Source of the DNA: Gp6-AA40 sp035263125
GTDB lineage: Bacteria > Acidobacteriota > Vicinamibacteria > Vicinamibacterales > UBA2999
NCBI GenBank assembly: GCA_035263125.1
Contig: DATFRP010000002.1
Location: forward strand, 49,060-113,059
DNA: 64,000 bases
Reading direction: 5' to 3'
Under the pieces are notes generated by a model, which made no database searches, had not been told where the DNA came from, and saw only the letters and a list, made by a program, of their open reading frames with translations. Positions 26,538-34,842 of the stretch are shown here, piece by piece; the stretch's first letter is position 1; each line of letters opens with the position of its first letter. The position numbers were made by a program, and so were the translations under genes.

Positions 26538-28207
26538 GGTCAGGTGGCGTGCTGGGTGAAGTATTGCTGGCCGCTGGTGCCATCACCGCCCCACAACTCG
26601 AACATGCGTTGGCAGAGCAACGGGTGACCGGGGCGCTGCTGGGGGAGACGCTGCTCGCATTGACGTTCATCACAGAGGCCACACTCGCGAGCGCACTGGC
26701 GCAACAGGCGGGCGTGCCCTTCATGACGCTCACGCACGAGCTGCCAGACCCCATTGCGCTCGCTCTGGTGCCTGAGCCCTTCGCGCGCAAGCACACGCTC
26801 GCACCGCTCGAGGTGAAAGGCGCGGTGCTGCGGATCGTCCAGGCCAATCCGTTCGATGTGATCGCCTTGGACGATCTGCGGCGGCTCACGTCACATCGGG
26901 TCGCTGCGACATGCGCGCCTGCCGGACAGGTCCGGGATCTCCTCGACCGGTGCTATGGCAGGCGGGGCAGGGGCGGCGTGTTTGCTCGCCCGTTCGCTGA
27001 ACCGGCTGTGGTCAGCGTGGCCCAGACCACCGAAGGGACGCAGTTGCTGGATCGACTCGTCGGCGAAGCCGTCGCAAATCAGGCGACCGATCTTCACGTC
27101 GAGCCGAGTGAGGAATCCGCAGCCGTGCGCTATCGAATCGACGGAGTGTTCGTGCCAGGAGACGCGGTCCCGACGCCAAGCTACATGTCGTTTCGCAGTC
27201 ATATCAAAGCGCTCAGCGGCCTCGACGTCAACGACACTCGCGCGGCGCAATACGGTCGCACATCCCATGTCGTGAACGGACGACGGATCGATCTTCTCGT
27301 GAACACGATTCCGGGAACGTCCGGCGAGATGATCGCGATCCGTCTGCTCGAAAAAGGCAGGGAGCCTCGCCGGCTTCCCGAGCTCGGGCTGAGCCGACGA
27401 GATCTGAGTGTGGTGAGCGAGCTTCTCGAAAGGCCGCAGGGTCTCGCGATCGTGACCGGTCCCGAGGCGTCCGGCACCAGCACAACGCTCTACGCGATGC
27501 TGGCGCACGTCGGCGGCGAATCGAGGAACGTCGTCACGCTCGAAAATCCTGTCGAATGTCACGTGTCCGGCATCCGACAGACGCAGATCAGACCTCAGGC
27601 CGGCTTTACCTACGCGACCGCCATGCGCTCCGTGCTCCGCGAGAATCCCGCGGTGCTGATGCTTGGAGAGATGCCCGACTCCGACACCGCGGACATGGCG
27701 ATGAAGGCGGCCACGTCCGGCATCCTCGTGCTGACGACGCTTCGCACGGCTGATGCGGCGTCGGCCGTGCTGCGTCTCACCGACCTGGGGCTCGATTCGT
27801 ACGCGGTCGCGTCTGGTCTGCTTGGTGTCATCGGGCAGCGGCTGATTCGTTTGATCTGTCGCGAGTGCACCGAGCGTGTCTCGTATGGCGACGAGATGGT
27901 CGGACAGGTCGGACTGACGCCAGATCCGGACCTCGTGTTTCAGCGCGGCCGCGGTTGCGCACACTGTCGCGGCACCGGATATCGCGGCCGCACGGGAGCG
28001 TTCGAGACTCTGGTCGTCGATGCCGCGATGCAGGTGTTGATTCGATCGCGCGGAGACACGACCCAGCTGACTGCGGCGGCGGTCGACGCGGGCATGAAGA
28101 CGTTGATGGACGATGCGCTTGCCAAGGCTATTCTCCAGCAGACGACGCTGGAAGAGGTCTTACGCGTCGCAGGAATCGGGACGAAGGAATCAGGAATCGG
28201 TCACTGA
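26534..28207 (+). CDS. GspE/PilB-family protein with degenerate ATPase motifs
   Basis: 557 residues. An MshEN-type N-domain (GGVLGEVLLAAGAITAPQL) precedes a GspE/PilB core. The nucleotide motifs are altered. Walker A is GPEASGTSTTLYA where the family has GPTGSGKTTTLYA, so the lysine (position 315) is Thr. The Asp box is LENPVE in place of EDPVE. The Walker B region reads MLGEMPDSDTA (Arg of GEIRD lost), and the His box is TTLRTADA in place of STLHTNDA. The zinc motif C442-x2-C445 / C475-x2-C478 is kept. It is probably a non-hydrolysing paralogue acting with the adjacent ExeA-like ATPase. The last codons (GTKESGIGH) run into a GGAATCAGG-type repeat and the stop overlaps the convergent gene by 7 bp. 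Confidence 0.88.
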   Translation: MRSGGVLGEVLLAAGAITAPQLEHALAEQRVTGALLGETLLALTFITEATLASALAQQAGVPFMTLTHELPDPIALALVPEPFARKHTLAPLEVKGAVLRIVQANPFDVIALDDLRRLTSHRVAATCAPAGQVRDLLDRCYGRRGRGGVFARPFAEPAVVSVAQTTEGTQLLDRLVGEAVANQATDLHVEPSEESAAVRYRIDGVFVPGDAVPTPSYMSFRSHIKALSGLDVNDTRAAQYGRTSHVVNGRRIDLLVNTIPGTSGEMIAIRLLEKGREPRRLPELGLSRRDLSVVSELLERPQGLAIVTGPEASGTSTTLYAMLAHVGGESRNVVTLENPVECHVSGIRQTQIRPQAGFTYATAMRSVLRENPAVLMLGEMPDSDTADMAMKAATSGILVLTTLRTADAASAVLRLTDLGLDSYAVASGLLGVIGQRLIRLICRECTERVSYGDEMVGQVGLTPDPDLVFQRGRGCAHCRGTGYRGRTGAFETLVVDAAMQVLIRSRGDTTQLTAAAVDAGMKTLMDDALAKAILQQTTLEEVLRVAGIGTKESGIGH

Positions 28208-28947
28208 TTTTTTTGCTCGAGCACCGCCTGCCCGTTAATCGTAACGTACTGGTAAACCATCGAGAAGGTCGACTCGCCGACGAAGCGGACGTCGGCCCGA
28301 GACTGCATCTCGATCGGTACCCGTACGCCGCTGATGCGCGCATAGTGGCGAGTGATCTCGACACGTCGCGTCCAGAAGGACGGCCGCTTCGACAGCTCTC
28401 CCTCCATGCGCACCATGTCGAGCCCCTCGCGGGTCACGAATACCGTACCTTCGACGAGCGCCTGGCTCTTCCGGCGTGGCCGCAGGTGAATCAGCAGCAG
28501 GTCGCCGTCCCGATCCTCGTCGACCTCGAATAGGTAGTTCGCGTGCGTAAAATCTGCCCTCGCATCGTTCGCTTCATGCGCGCGACGCTCTTCTTCGAGC
28601 GCGGCGACGAGGACATTGCGACGAATGAGCTCAGAGCCTTCTTCGCTGGCGATCTCATACTTGAAGCGGCCGTTGGCTTCGGTAGAGGTCCAGGCCTCCA
28701 GTGTGGCGTTCATGCGGCCGCCACGCGTCGACGCGCTGAGCGTGCGACGTGCGCGGTAGCTTGTGAGTGGCGGGGTTGCCGAAGCCAGGAAGCGTTCGAC
28801 GAGCTCGGCTGAGCCGAGCGTTTTGATATCTGCGATGTTGTCGGCGCGCATTTTGGGTGACGTCATCAGCGAAAGGACAATCGCACAGATGAGACTCACC
28901 ACGACTCTCACGGCCGAACGGAGTGCAAGAGGGTGACCGAAAAACAC
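28201..28947 (-). CDS. Exported protein, possibly LolA-like beta fold
   Basis: 248 residues. The N-terminus has a hydrophobic signal (VRVVVSLICAIVLSLM) followed by a polar stretch, so it is probably periplasmic or outer-membrane linked. The remainder is strand-rich: SYRARRTLSASTRGGRMNA, GRFKYEIASEEGSELIRRN, YLFEVDEDRDGDLLLIHLR and TFSMVYQYVTINGQAVLEQ, a pattern seen in LolA/outer-membrane lipoprotein-sorting-like proteins. No catalytic motif is recognised and family assignment is tentative. Convergent overlap with the GspE-like gene; divergent (29 bp) from the 2OG oxygenase gene. Confidence 0.7.
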   Translation of the reverse strand: MFFGHPLALRSAVRVVVSLICAIVLSLMTSPKMRADNIADIKTLGSAELVERFLASATPPLTSYRARRTLSASTRGGRMNATLEAWTSTEANGRFKYEIASEEGSELIRRNVLVAALEEERRAHEANDARADFTHANYLFEVDEDRDGDLLLIHLRPRRKSQALVEGTVFVTREGLDMVRMEGELSKRPSFWTRRVEITRHYARISGVRVPIEMQSRADVRFVGESTFSMVYQYVTINGQAVLEQKNQ

Positions 28948-28976
28948 TCGACCGGTGATATCGTGCGCGACCTTCG

Positions 28977-29531
28977 ATGAGGGTGTTCACTGTTGCCGAC
29001 GTCCTGGACGCCGAGACGTGTACATGGGTCAGGCGGTCGATGGATTCGGGCGCCCACGTACCGGCGGAGATCCTCCGTGACTCGATCGATGTGGAACGCG
29101 ACGCGCGGCGCGCAATCGAGGTCGACGTTCCCGACGAGGTGATTGCGCGCGTCGAGTCGCGCCTCGACGCGTGTCGCGACGACGTCGCCTGGTTCTACGG
29201 GCTGTCACTCCACGGCAGAGAAGGTGCCGGGTTCCTGCGATATGCGTCCGGGGGGTTCTACGGCCCGCACGTCGATCGCGCCGAGGTGCCCTCGTGGCCT
29301 GACGCGGCGCGCCGCGCGATCACCGTCGTGCTCTTTCTGAACAGTTCGTGCGAAGCGGAGGCACGCGGTGATTTCAGCGGTGGCCGCCTCAGACTGTTTC
29401 CGAGCGGCGCCGACGCCGTCGAGATCATCCCGAGACGCGGCACGCTCGTCGCGTTTCCCGCGTCGATCGCCCACGAAGTGACGCCAGTGAGCGGCGGCGC
29501 GCGCGATGCGGTCGTCGACTGGTATTACTGA
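28977..29531 (+). CDS. 2-oxoglutarate/Fe(II) dioxygenase (prolyl-4-hydroxylase-like)
   Basis: 184-residue P4Hc-type dioxygenase. Metal triad: H98-x-D100 (FYGPHVDRAE) and H166 (PASIAHEVTPV), with R176 (SGGARDAVVDWY) for 2-oxoglutarate. FLRYASGGFYGPH and VLFLN are family strands. It should hydroxylate a protein or small molecule using O2 and 2-oxoglutarate; substrate unknown. Start: ATG of MRVFTVADVL, 29 bp from the divergent secreted-protein gene. The 3' end overlaps the convergent two-span membrane protein gene by 7 bp. Confidence 0.88.
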   Translation: MRVFTVADVLDAETCTWVRRSMDSGAHVPAEILRDSIDVERDARRAIEVDVPDEVIARVESRLDACRDDVAWFYGLSLHGREGAGFLRYASGGFYGPHVDRAEVPSWPDAARRAITVVLFLNSSCEAEARGDFSGGRLRLFPSGADAVEIIPRRGTLVAFPASIAHEVTPVSGGARDAVVDWYY

Positions 29532-29893
29532 CGCTCGGAGGTGTCCTCGAGATGAGTCCAGTGCAGCAGTCGATGGACCCATGGCGCCAGCACGATTCCC
29601 ATCAGACCGACGAAGACGAGGCCGCTGAACAGCGCGTACAGCGCTGAGAACAGCTTCGCGGGTGCGGTCTCCATGCGATCGACCGGACCCATGCCGCCGA
29701 GAATCATCGATGCGTTGAGAAAAGCATCGAGCCACGGCAACCCTCCCAGCCACGCGTAGCCCACCGTTCCGATCGTCACCGCGATGACGACGATGACCGC
29801 CGCCAGCGCGACATGGAGGGCCGCCCGCTTGAGGAACTTCCGCCTCGGAAGCAGCGGCCGGTGTCTGCGCTCGTACGGATGTGCAGCCGCCAC
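29525..29893 (-). CDS. Small two-span membrane protein with channel-like loop
   Basis: 122 residues: a basic N-terminus (RRHRPLLPRRKFLKRAALH), hydrophobic span LAAVIVVIAVTIGTVGYAW, a re-entrant-looking loop LPWLDAFLNASMILGGMGPVD, and a second span FSALYALFSGLVFVGLMGIVL. The topology (span, pore-like loop with GGMGPVD, span) recalls two-transmembrane ion channels, but the canonical T-x-G-Y-G filter is absent. Function unknown; channel-like is inference. On the minus strand, downstream of the PD40 gene but separated by 308 bp with a repeat. Confidence 0.7.
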   Translation of the reverse strand: MAAAHPYERRHRPLLPRRKFLKRAALHVALAAVIVVIAVTIGTVGYAWLGGLPWLDAFLNASMILGGMGPVDRMETAPAKLFSALYALFSGLVFVGLMGIVLAPWVHRLLHWTHLEDTSERQ

Positions 29894-30018
29894 AGCTCAC
29901 CGTGTGACGCGTGTGATCCAGATGCGTTCGATGCGGCCCATCGCTGCGCGATCGTACACCGTTCGCGGAACGGAGAGCGCAGGCTTCCACCGTCGCCAAG
30001 GCTACAGCGGACAGCTGC

Positions 30019-30162
30019 CGTCCTTCGTCCTTAGGACTTGGTGCTTAGCGGCCGTCCCTGGTCCGTGGTCCGTCCTTGGTCCCGTGGTCCATGGTCCGCT
30101 GCGTGGACCATGACCTTGGACCAGAGGGCGGACCAAGAACCAAGCACGAAGGACCAAGGACG
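30019..30162. repeat. Imperfect inverted repeat of TCCTTGGTCC-type units
   Basis: The 308-bp gap 29894-30201 is mostly this element. The left part (30019-30094) repeats GTCCTTCGTCC, CTTGGTGCTT and TGGTCCGTGGTCC; the right part (30102-30162) is an imperfect reverse complement (GGACCAAGAACCAAGCACG, GGACCAAGGAC). The remainder of the gap shows no gene or clear promoter. Confidence 0.85.
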
Positions 30163-30201
30163 CGCGCTACGTCGATAGGAACTGCGCGCCAAGGCCACGC
30201 T

Positions 30202-31929
30202 CTACGGTGACGAAAGAAGCGATCTCCAATCGACCAGGGCGGTGACCGGCGTCGAGACGACCGGTTGCGCTGGCAGCAGCGCCACGATGGCATCGCGCCG
30301 GTGGGCGACGTCGAAGTCACGCACGCCAGGCACGTCGATGACGGAGCGCGCCGCCAGGAATCGCAGCGCGGAGCCCTCTGCGCGACTCGATGACGGGTCG
30401 ATGTCTGCGCGCATGATGCGTGTGCCACGCAGGAACAGGATCGCGCTGCCGTCGCGGCGCCACCGTGGGCGTGACCCGCCCGCAAGCGAGACGCGGACCC
30501 TCGACGTGCCCTCCGAGGTCACGACGTAGACGTCCGGTTGTCCCGATTCGTCCGAGACGTAGGCAATCCATCGGCCATCCGGCGACCAGCGACCGTCGGT
30601 TTCGCTGAAGCTGCTTTTCAGCAGCACGTGCCGATCGCCTGTCGCCGGTGTGAACGTCCAGAGATCGAAGCCGCTTTTCGGGTCTGGCGCGTGAAGCAGC
30701 ACACGTCCGTCCCTCCAGTCGGTCGGTGTCTCGTCCAGCGGCGATCGCAAGAATGGTTCGTCGGTCGCTTCCGTCTGGTGCGCGGTATGCACGAACAGAT
30801 CGGGCTGCCCTTTCTGCAGCGATCGGAACACGATGCGTTTTCCATCGGGCGACCAGACCGGATCGCTGTCTGCTGCCAGGGCCAGCGTCAACGGTTCGAG
30901 GCCGCCGCCTCCGGTCGTTGGAACGACGCGAATATCGAGCGTTCGGATCAGCGGGGCGGTCACCGTCAGCGCAACGTATCGGTCGTCGGGAGACAGACGT
31001 GCCTGCCAGTAGTCGGCTGGTTCGCCGATGGTAGTCGGAGGCGAGCCTTCGAGCGAGAGCCAGGTCAGCGCACGCGCGCGTGGCGCGAACGGGGCAGACA
31101 GCAGCAGTCGCGCGGACGCGGCGAAGAGTCCGCGCCCTGATGCGCTCACGCCGACGCCTGAGGCGAGCGAGGTCGCCCGGCCGACGAGGACGCCGGTGAC
31201 TGGATCGTAACGCTGAGCGAGCAGCACGTTGTCGCGGATGAAGAGCAGGAGATCGCCGACCAGTTGCGCGTGCCCGCCGGTCGTGATCAGTTCGTGTTCG
31301 CCTTTCGGCTCGACCAGCCTCGCCACCCGGCTGCCATCGTCGCGCACCGCTGTGTAGACGAACGCACCGTCGGCGGCCGCGGCGATCGGAAACACGTGCG
31401 CGCGATCGCCGGTGCGCAACGTCGTGGCGTTCGTGATCGTGCCGCGCTGCAGATGACGGATGGGGCCGCGTGACTCGGGCGAGAAGAGCAGCGATCCGTC
31501 GGGAAGCCACGTCGCGCCGGCCGGAGCGGACGCATCGGCGAGATCGCGTACGACGCCGTCGGCCAGTGAAATCTGTTTGAGTGTGCGCTCGCTGAAAAAG
31601 GCGATGACACCGCCCGTTGGCTTCCACGCGGGAAGTTGTGCGCCGTCGGTTCCGCTCAGAGCCTCGGCGCGATCGGCATCAACCGCCCGCCGCCAGAGGC
31701 GCGGAGTGCCGTCGGTGGTCGCGACGAACACCATCGATTGGTCGTCGGGTGAAATGGCGGCATCGAGCGCCTCGTCGCCCGAGCCCAACTCGGCGCCTGG
31801 AGGCGCCGCCAGCGAGAGACGCACAGGCGGCGTTGGCGACGGCGGCCGTTCGCGAAGATGCCGAACGGCCGGCCACGCCAGTCCGATCGCCACGACGAGC
31901 AGGAGCGCCGCGACGATACGGAGCGCCAT
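30202..31929 (-). CDS. Membrane-anchored PD40/TolB-like beta-propeller protein
   Basis: 575 residues. Single N-terminal span (ALRIVAALLLVVAIGLAW) followed by a Pro-rich linker and repeated PD40-type blades: AISPDDQSMVFVATTDG, RLSPDDRYVALTVT, PVWSPDGKRIVFRS and RWSPDGRWIAYVSDESG. The arrangement span - PP linker - VRLSLAAPPGAEL - propeller is the same as the sensor half of acidobacterial Ser/Thr kinases, but there is no kinase domain here. Likely periplasmic ligand- or protein-binding propeller. Starts 21 bp after the mmsA stop on the same strand, so it may be co-transcribed. Confidence 0.85.
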   Translation of the reverse strand: MALRIVAALLLVVAIGLAWPAVRHLRERPPSPTPPVRLSLAAPPGAELGSGDEALDAAISPDDQSMVFVATTDGTPRLWRRAVDADRAEALSGTDGAQLPAWKPTGGVIAFFSERTLKQISLADGVVRDLADASAPAGATWLPDGSLLFSPESRGPIRHLQRGTITNATTLRTGDRAHVFPIAAAADGAFVYTAVRDDGSRVARLVEPKGEHELITTGGHAQLVGDLLLFIRDNVLLAQRYDPVTGVLVGRATSLASGVGVSASGRGLFAASARLLLSAPFAPRARALTWLSLEGSPPTTIGEPADYWQARLSPDDRYVALTVTAPLIRTLDIRVVPTTGGGGLEPLTLALAADSDPVWSPDGKRIVFRSLQKGQPDLFVHTAHQTEATDEPFLRSPLDETPTDWRDGRVLLHAPDPKSGFDLWTFTPATGDRHVLLKSSFSETDGRWSPDGRWIAYVSDESGQPDVYVVTSEGTSRVRVSLAGGSRPRWRRDGSAILFLRGTRIMRADIDPSSSRAEGSALRFLAARSVIDVPGVRDFDVAHRRDAIVALLPAQPVVSTPVTALVDWRSLLSSP

Positions 31930-31950
31930 CGTTTCGGTCGAACGATTACG

Positions 31951-33429
31951 TCAGAATTTCCGCGACCATGTTGCCGGCCATCGCTCGACGACCACTTTCT
32001 TCTCTGTGTAGAAATCGATCGCGTCGCGTCCCTGGGCGTGCAGATCGCCGAAGAAGCTGTCTTTCCACCCCGAGAACGGAAAGTACGCCATCGGCGCTGC
32101 GACGCCGACATTGATCCCGACGTTTCCTACCCGCGTCTCGTAGCGGAACTGGCGCGCCGCAGAACCGCTCGACGTGAAGAGGCACGCCATGTTGCCAAAG
32201 GCCGATCCGTTGACCAGATCGATCGCCGCGGCGACCGAGTCGGCACGCATGACGCTCAAGACCGGACCAAACACCTCCGTGCGCGCGAGCTCGCTCGACG
32301 GGTCGACATCGCTCAACACGGTAGGGCGCACGAAATTGCCGCGCTCGAATCCAGGGACCTTCGCGTTGCGTCCATCAACGAGCGGCCTGGCGCCGGCGGC
32401 CACACCCTGTGCGATCAGCCCTTCGATCCGCGTGCGGCTCTCGGGGGAAATCACCGGTCCCATCTCGATGCCCTTCTCGAGCCCGTATCCTACCGTGCGC
32501 GAGGTGGCGGCATCGCTGATGTGTCTGGTGAACGGCGCGGTTGCATCGGCGACCGTGATGACGACCGACGAGGCGAGGCAGCGCTGACCGGCGCAGCCGA
32601 ACGCCGAATCGGCCACGATCTTCGTCGTCATCTCCATGTCCGCATCGGGGAGGATGACGACGGGATTCTTCGCGCCGCCCTGGCACTGGACGCGCTTTCC
32701 GTTGGCCGCCGCGCGGCTGTATATGTAGCGCGCGACCGGCGTCGATCCGACGAACGAGATCGCCCTGACGTGCGGATGATCGAGTAGCGCGTCGACCGCA
32801 TCCTTCCCGCCGTGCACCAGGTTGACGACACCCTTGGGAAAGCCGGCCTGTTCGATCAGCTGCAGCACGCGCGCCATCGTCAACGGCGTCTTCTCGGACG
32901 GCTTGAGCACCACGGTGTTGCCGCATGCGACGGCGTACGGCAGGAACCAGAGCGGAATCATGCCCGGGAAGTTGAACGGCGTGATCACGCCGACGACCCC
33001 GACCGGCTGCCGAATCATCAGCTCGTCGATGCCGGACGCAATGTCCTCGAGATTGCTCCCCATCATGAGCGACGGGATGCCAGTCGCCACTTCCACGTTC
33101 TCGATGCCGCGTTTGAGTTCGCCTTCGGCTTCCGCGAGCGTCTTGCCGCATTCCTGCGTGACCAGCTTCGCGATCTCGGTGAAGCTCGCATCGAGCAGCG
33201 CCTTCAGCCGGAAGAGCGGCTGAATCCGATCGCCCGCCGGCACGCGACGCCATTCAGTCCACGCAGTGAGCGCAGCCTGCACCGCTTTGTCGACGTTGTT
33301 CGCCTTCGACATCGGCACCGACGCAATCACATCGCCGGTTGCGGGATTGCGAACAGGAATCGTTTCGGCGCCGGAGGCGGTCTCCCACTGGCCGCCGACG
33401 AAATTCAACAGTGTGTCTTGCCCGATCAT
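31951..33429 (-). CDS. mmsA: CoA-acylating methylmalonate-semialdehyde dehydrogenase
   Basis: 492-residue aldehyde dehydrogenase. ITPFNFPGMIPLWFLPYA and VLKPSEKTPLTM form the NAD site and ISFVGSTPVARYIY follows. The nucleophile is in FGCAGQRCLASS, the MMSDH-type signature. The C-terminus MAYFPFSGWKDSFFGDLHA is also typical of MmsA. It converts methylmalonate semialdehyde (or malonate semialdehyde) plus CoA and NAD to propionyl-CoA (or acetyl-CoA), NADH and CO2/bicarbonate, in valine, pyrimidine or inositol breakdown. Start ATG has the ribosome binding site AAAGGAG; a repeat element lies immediately upstream. Confidence 0.94.
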   Translation of the reverse strand: MIGQDTLLNFVGGQWETASGAETIPVRNPATGDVIASVPMSKANNVDKAVQAALTAWTEWRRVPAGDRIQPLFRLKALLDASFTEIAKLVTQECGKTLAEAEGELKRGIENVEVATGIPSLMMGSNLEDIASGIDELMIRQPVGVVGVITPFNFPGMIPLWFLPYAVACGNTVVLKPSEKTPLTMARVLQLIEQAGFPKGVVNLVHGGKDAVDALLDHPHVRAISFVGSTPVARYIYSRAAANGKRVQCQGGAKNPVVILPDADMEMTTKIVADSAFGCAGQRCLASSVVITVADATAPFTRHISDAATSRTVGYGLEKGIEMGPVISPESRTRIEGLIAQGVAAGARPLVDGRNAKVPGFERGNFVRPTVLSDVDPSSELARTEVFGPVLSVMRADSVAAAIDLVNGSAFGNMACLFTSSGSAARQFRYETRVGNVGINVGVAAPMAYFPFSGWKDSFFGDLHAQGRDAIDFYTEKKVVVERWPATWSRKF

Positions 33430-33441
33430 GCTTGCTCCTTT

Positions 33442-33623
33442 GCCACGGAGGACACGGAGGATGTGGCCACGGAGATCACAAAGATCACGGAGGCAGGCAC
33501 GGAGTTGTCTCCGTTCCTCACCCTTCGTGTTCTTCGTGATCTCCGTGGCCCAAAGTCTCCGTTTCTCACCTTCGTGTTCTTCGTGATCTTTGTGGCCAAC
33601 ATCTCCGTGGCCTCAGTGGCCTA
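33442..33623. repeat. CACGGAG-unit long inverted repeat
   Basis: Left part (33442-33505): repeated CCACGGAGGACACGGAGG and GATCACGGAGG-like units. Right part (33507-33623): repeated TCTCCGT and TTCTTCGTGATCTCCGTGGC units, the reverse complements. It occupies almost all of the 191-bp gap between mmsA and the alcohol dehydrogenase gene, and the latter's TAG stop (33621-33623) is at its edge. Its units recur in degenerate form at 53985-54060 (start of rlmD). Confidence 0.9.
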
Positions 33624-34727
33624 TGGTACGACGATGGCCCGGCCCACGATCTCGCCCCGCCCCAGCGCCTGATACCCGGCGTCGGCCTCGTCGAGCGAAA
33701 ACCGCTGCGTGACCATCGTCTCGGGACGGAAGATGCCCTGGGCGGCGAGACGGATGATCTCCGGCATGTCCGTCCGAGTGCGCGCGCCGTACGAGCCGAC
33801 GATGCGCAGCTCGCGGCGAACCAGGCGGGTGATTTCCACGGGCGCCGTGGTCCGGCCGGGTGCGATCCCGACGGCGACCATGCGGCCCCCGTCGCGGATC
33901 ATCTCGAAGGCTTGCGTAAAGGTCTGCGGCAGGCCGAGCACCTCGAAGGCGATGTCGACCCCTTTGCCATCGGTCAGCTCGCGCACGCGCGCGGTGGCGT
34001 CGGTCTTCGTCGCGTTGACGATGTCGGTCGCTCCGAGGCGGCGGGCAGCGTCGAGCTTGTCGTCGCGCACATCGACCGCGATGATCTGAGACGCCCCGAA
34101 GGCACGGGCGATCTGAATGATGTTGATGCCCACGCCGCCGGTCGCGACCACGGCGATGCGTTCGCCGCCGCGCAGATCCGCACCGTGACGAACCGCTCCG
34201 TACGCGGTGAAGATCGCGCACCCCAGCACTGACGACTCTTCGAGCGGCAGACCATCGGCGAGCGGGAAGACGTCGGTGGCGGGAACGACGGCGTACTCGG
34301 CGAGACCGGCCATCGAATACATGGCGATCGGCGAGCCATCCTTGCGACGCAGGCGCGACGTTCCGTCGTAGAGCGTGCCCTTGAGACGATTCATGGCGAA
34401 GAAGCTGTCGCAGAGATCGTCGCGTCCGGTGCCACATGCCGGACAGAACCCGCACGGCATGATGAACGCGCTGACCACACGAGTGCCGATCGCGGGACCC
34501 GGGACCCCGGGGCCAAGTGCGGCGACCGTGCCGGATATCTCGTGCCCCATGACGGCAGGCGCCGGGAACGCGACTTCGGCCTTCATCACATGAAGGTCGG
34601 TGTGACACACGCCGCACGCGCTCACGCGTACGAGCACTTCGCCGGCGCGAGGCTCCGGCATCGGAATCTCCTCGACGTGCAGCCCGCCCGGGGCACGATC
34701 GAGGATGGCAGCTCTCATAGTGGACAT
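33621..34727 (-). CDS. Zinc-dependent medium-chain alcohol dehydrogenase
   Basis: 368-residue MDR enzyme. Catalytic-zinc residues: C in VSACGVCHTDLH, GHE in VMGHEISG. The structural zinc lobe is CGFCPACGTGRDDLC (four Cys). NAD(P) site: VVATGGVGINIIQIARAFGA. Oxidises a primary alcohol or aldehyde-type substrate with NAD(P); specificity not evident. Upstream mmsA-type dehydrogenase and downstream carrier suggest a small-acid or alcohol pathway (inference). ATG at 34727 or the second ATG three codons later (MRAAIL) could be used. A CCAAAGC repeat lies upstream. Confidence 0.9.
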   Translation of the reverse strand: MSTMRAAILDRAPGGLHVEEIPMPEPRAGEVLVRVSACGVCHTDLHVMKAEVAFPAPAVMGHEISGTVAALGPGVPGPAIGTRVVSAFIMPCGFCPACGTGRDDLCDSFFAMNRLKGTLYDGTSRLRRKDGSPIAMYSMAGLAEYAVVPATDVFPLADGLPLEESSVLGCAIFTAYGAVRHGADLRGGERIAVVATGGVGINIIQIARAFGASQIIAVDVRDDKLDAARRLGATDIVNATKTDATARVRELTDGKGVDIAFEVLGLPQTFTQAFEMIRDGGRMVAVGIAPGRTTAPVEITRLVRRELRIVGSYGARTRTDMPEIIRLAAQGIFRPETMVTQRFSLDEADAGYQALGRGEIVGRAIVVP

Positions 34728-34738
34728 AGATGGACTCT

Positions 34739-34842
34739 AGGCTTTGCCTCTGGGCTTCAGGCTCCTGGTTGCGTGCCGCTGCGTTTCGCTCCGGCTTTAG
34801 GATGCTATCTCCCAAAGCCCAAAGCCCAAAGCCCAAAGCCTA
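34739..34842. repeat. CCCAAAG-unit hairpin element
   Basis: Right part has the unit CCCAAAG four times in tandem (34811-34838) ending in CCTA; left part has AGGCTTTGCCTCTGGGCTTC, its loose reverse complement. The TAG stop of the MFS gene (34840-34842) lies in the right arm. Confidence 0.85.

Noticed and set aside
26534..28207. GspE-like gene as a pseudogene
   Set aside because: The frame is intact over 557 codons, zinc cysteines and fold motifs are kept, and the gene is tightly coupled to its neighbours; a non-hydrolysing but functional protein is more likely.
29894..30018. Short open frames in the gap before the PD40 stop
   Set aside because: Frames at 29784-30113 overlap the membrane protein gene and run into a repeat; composition is not coding-like.
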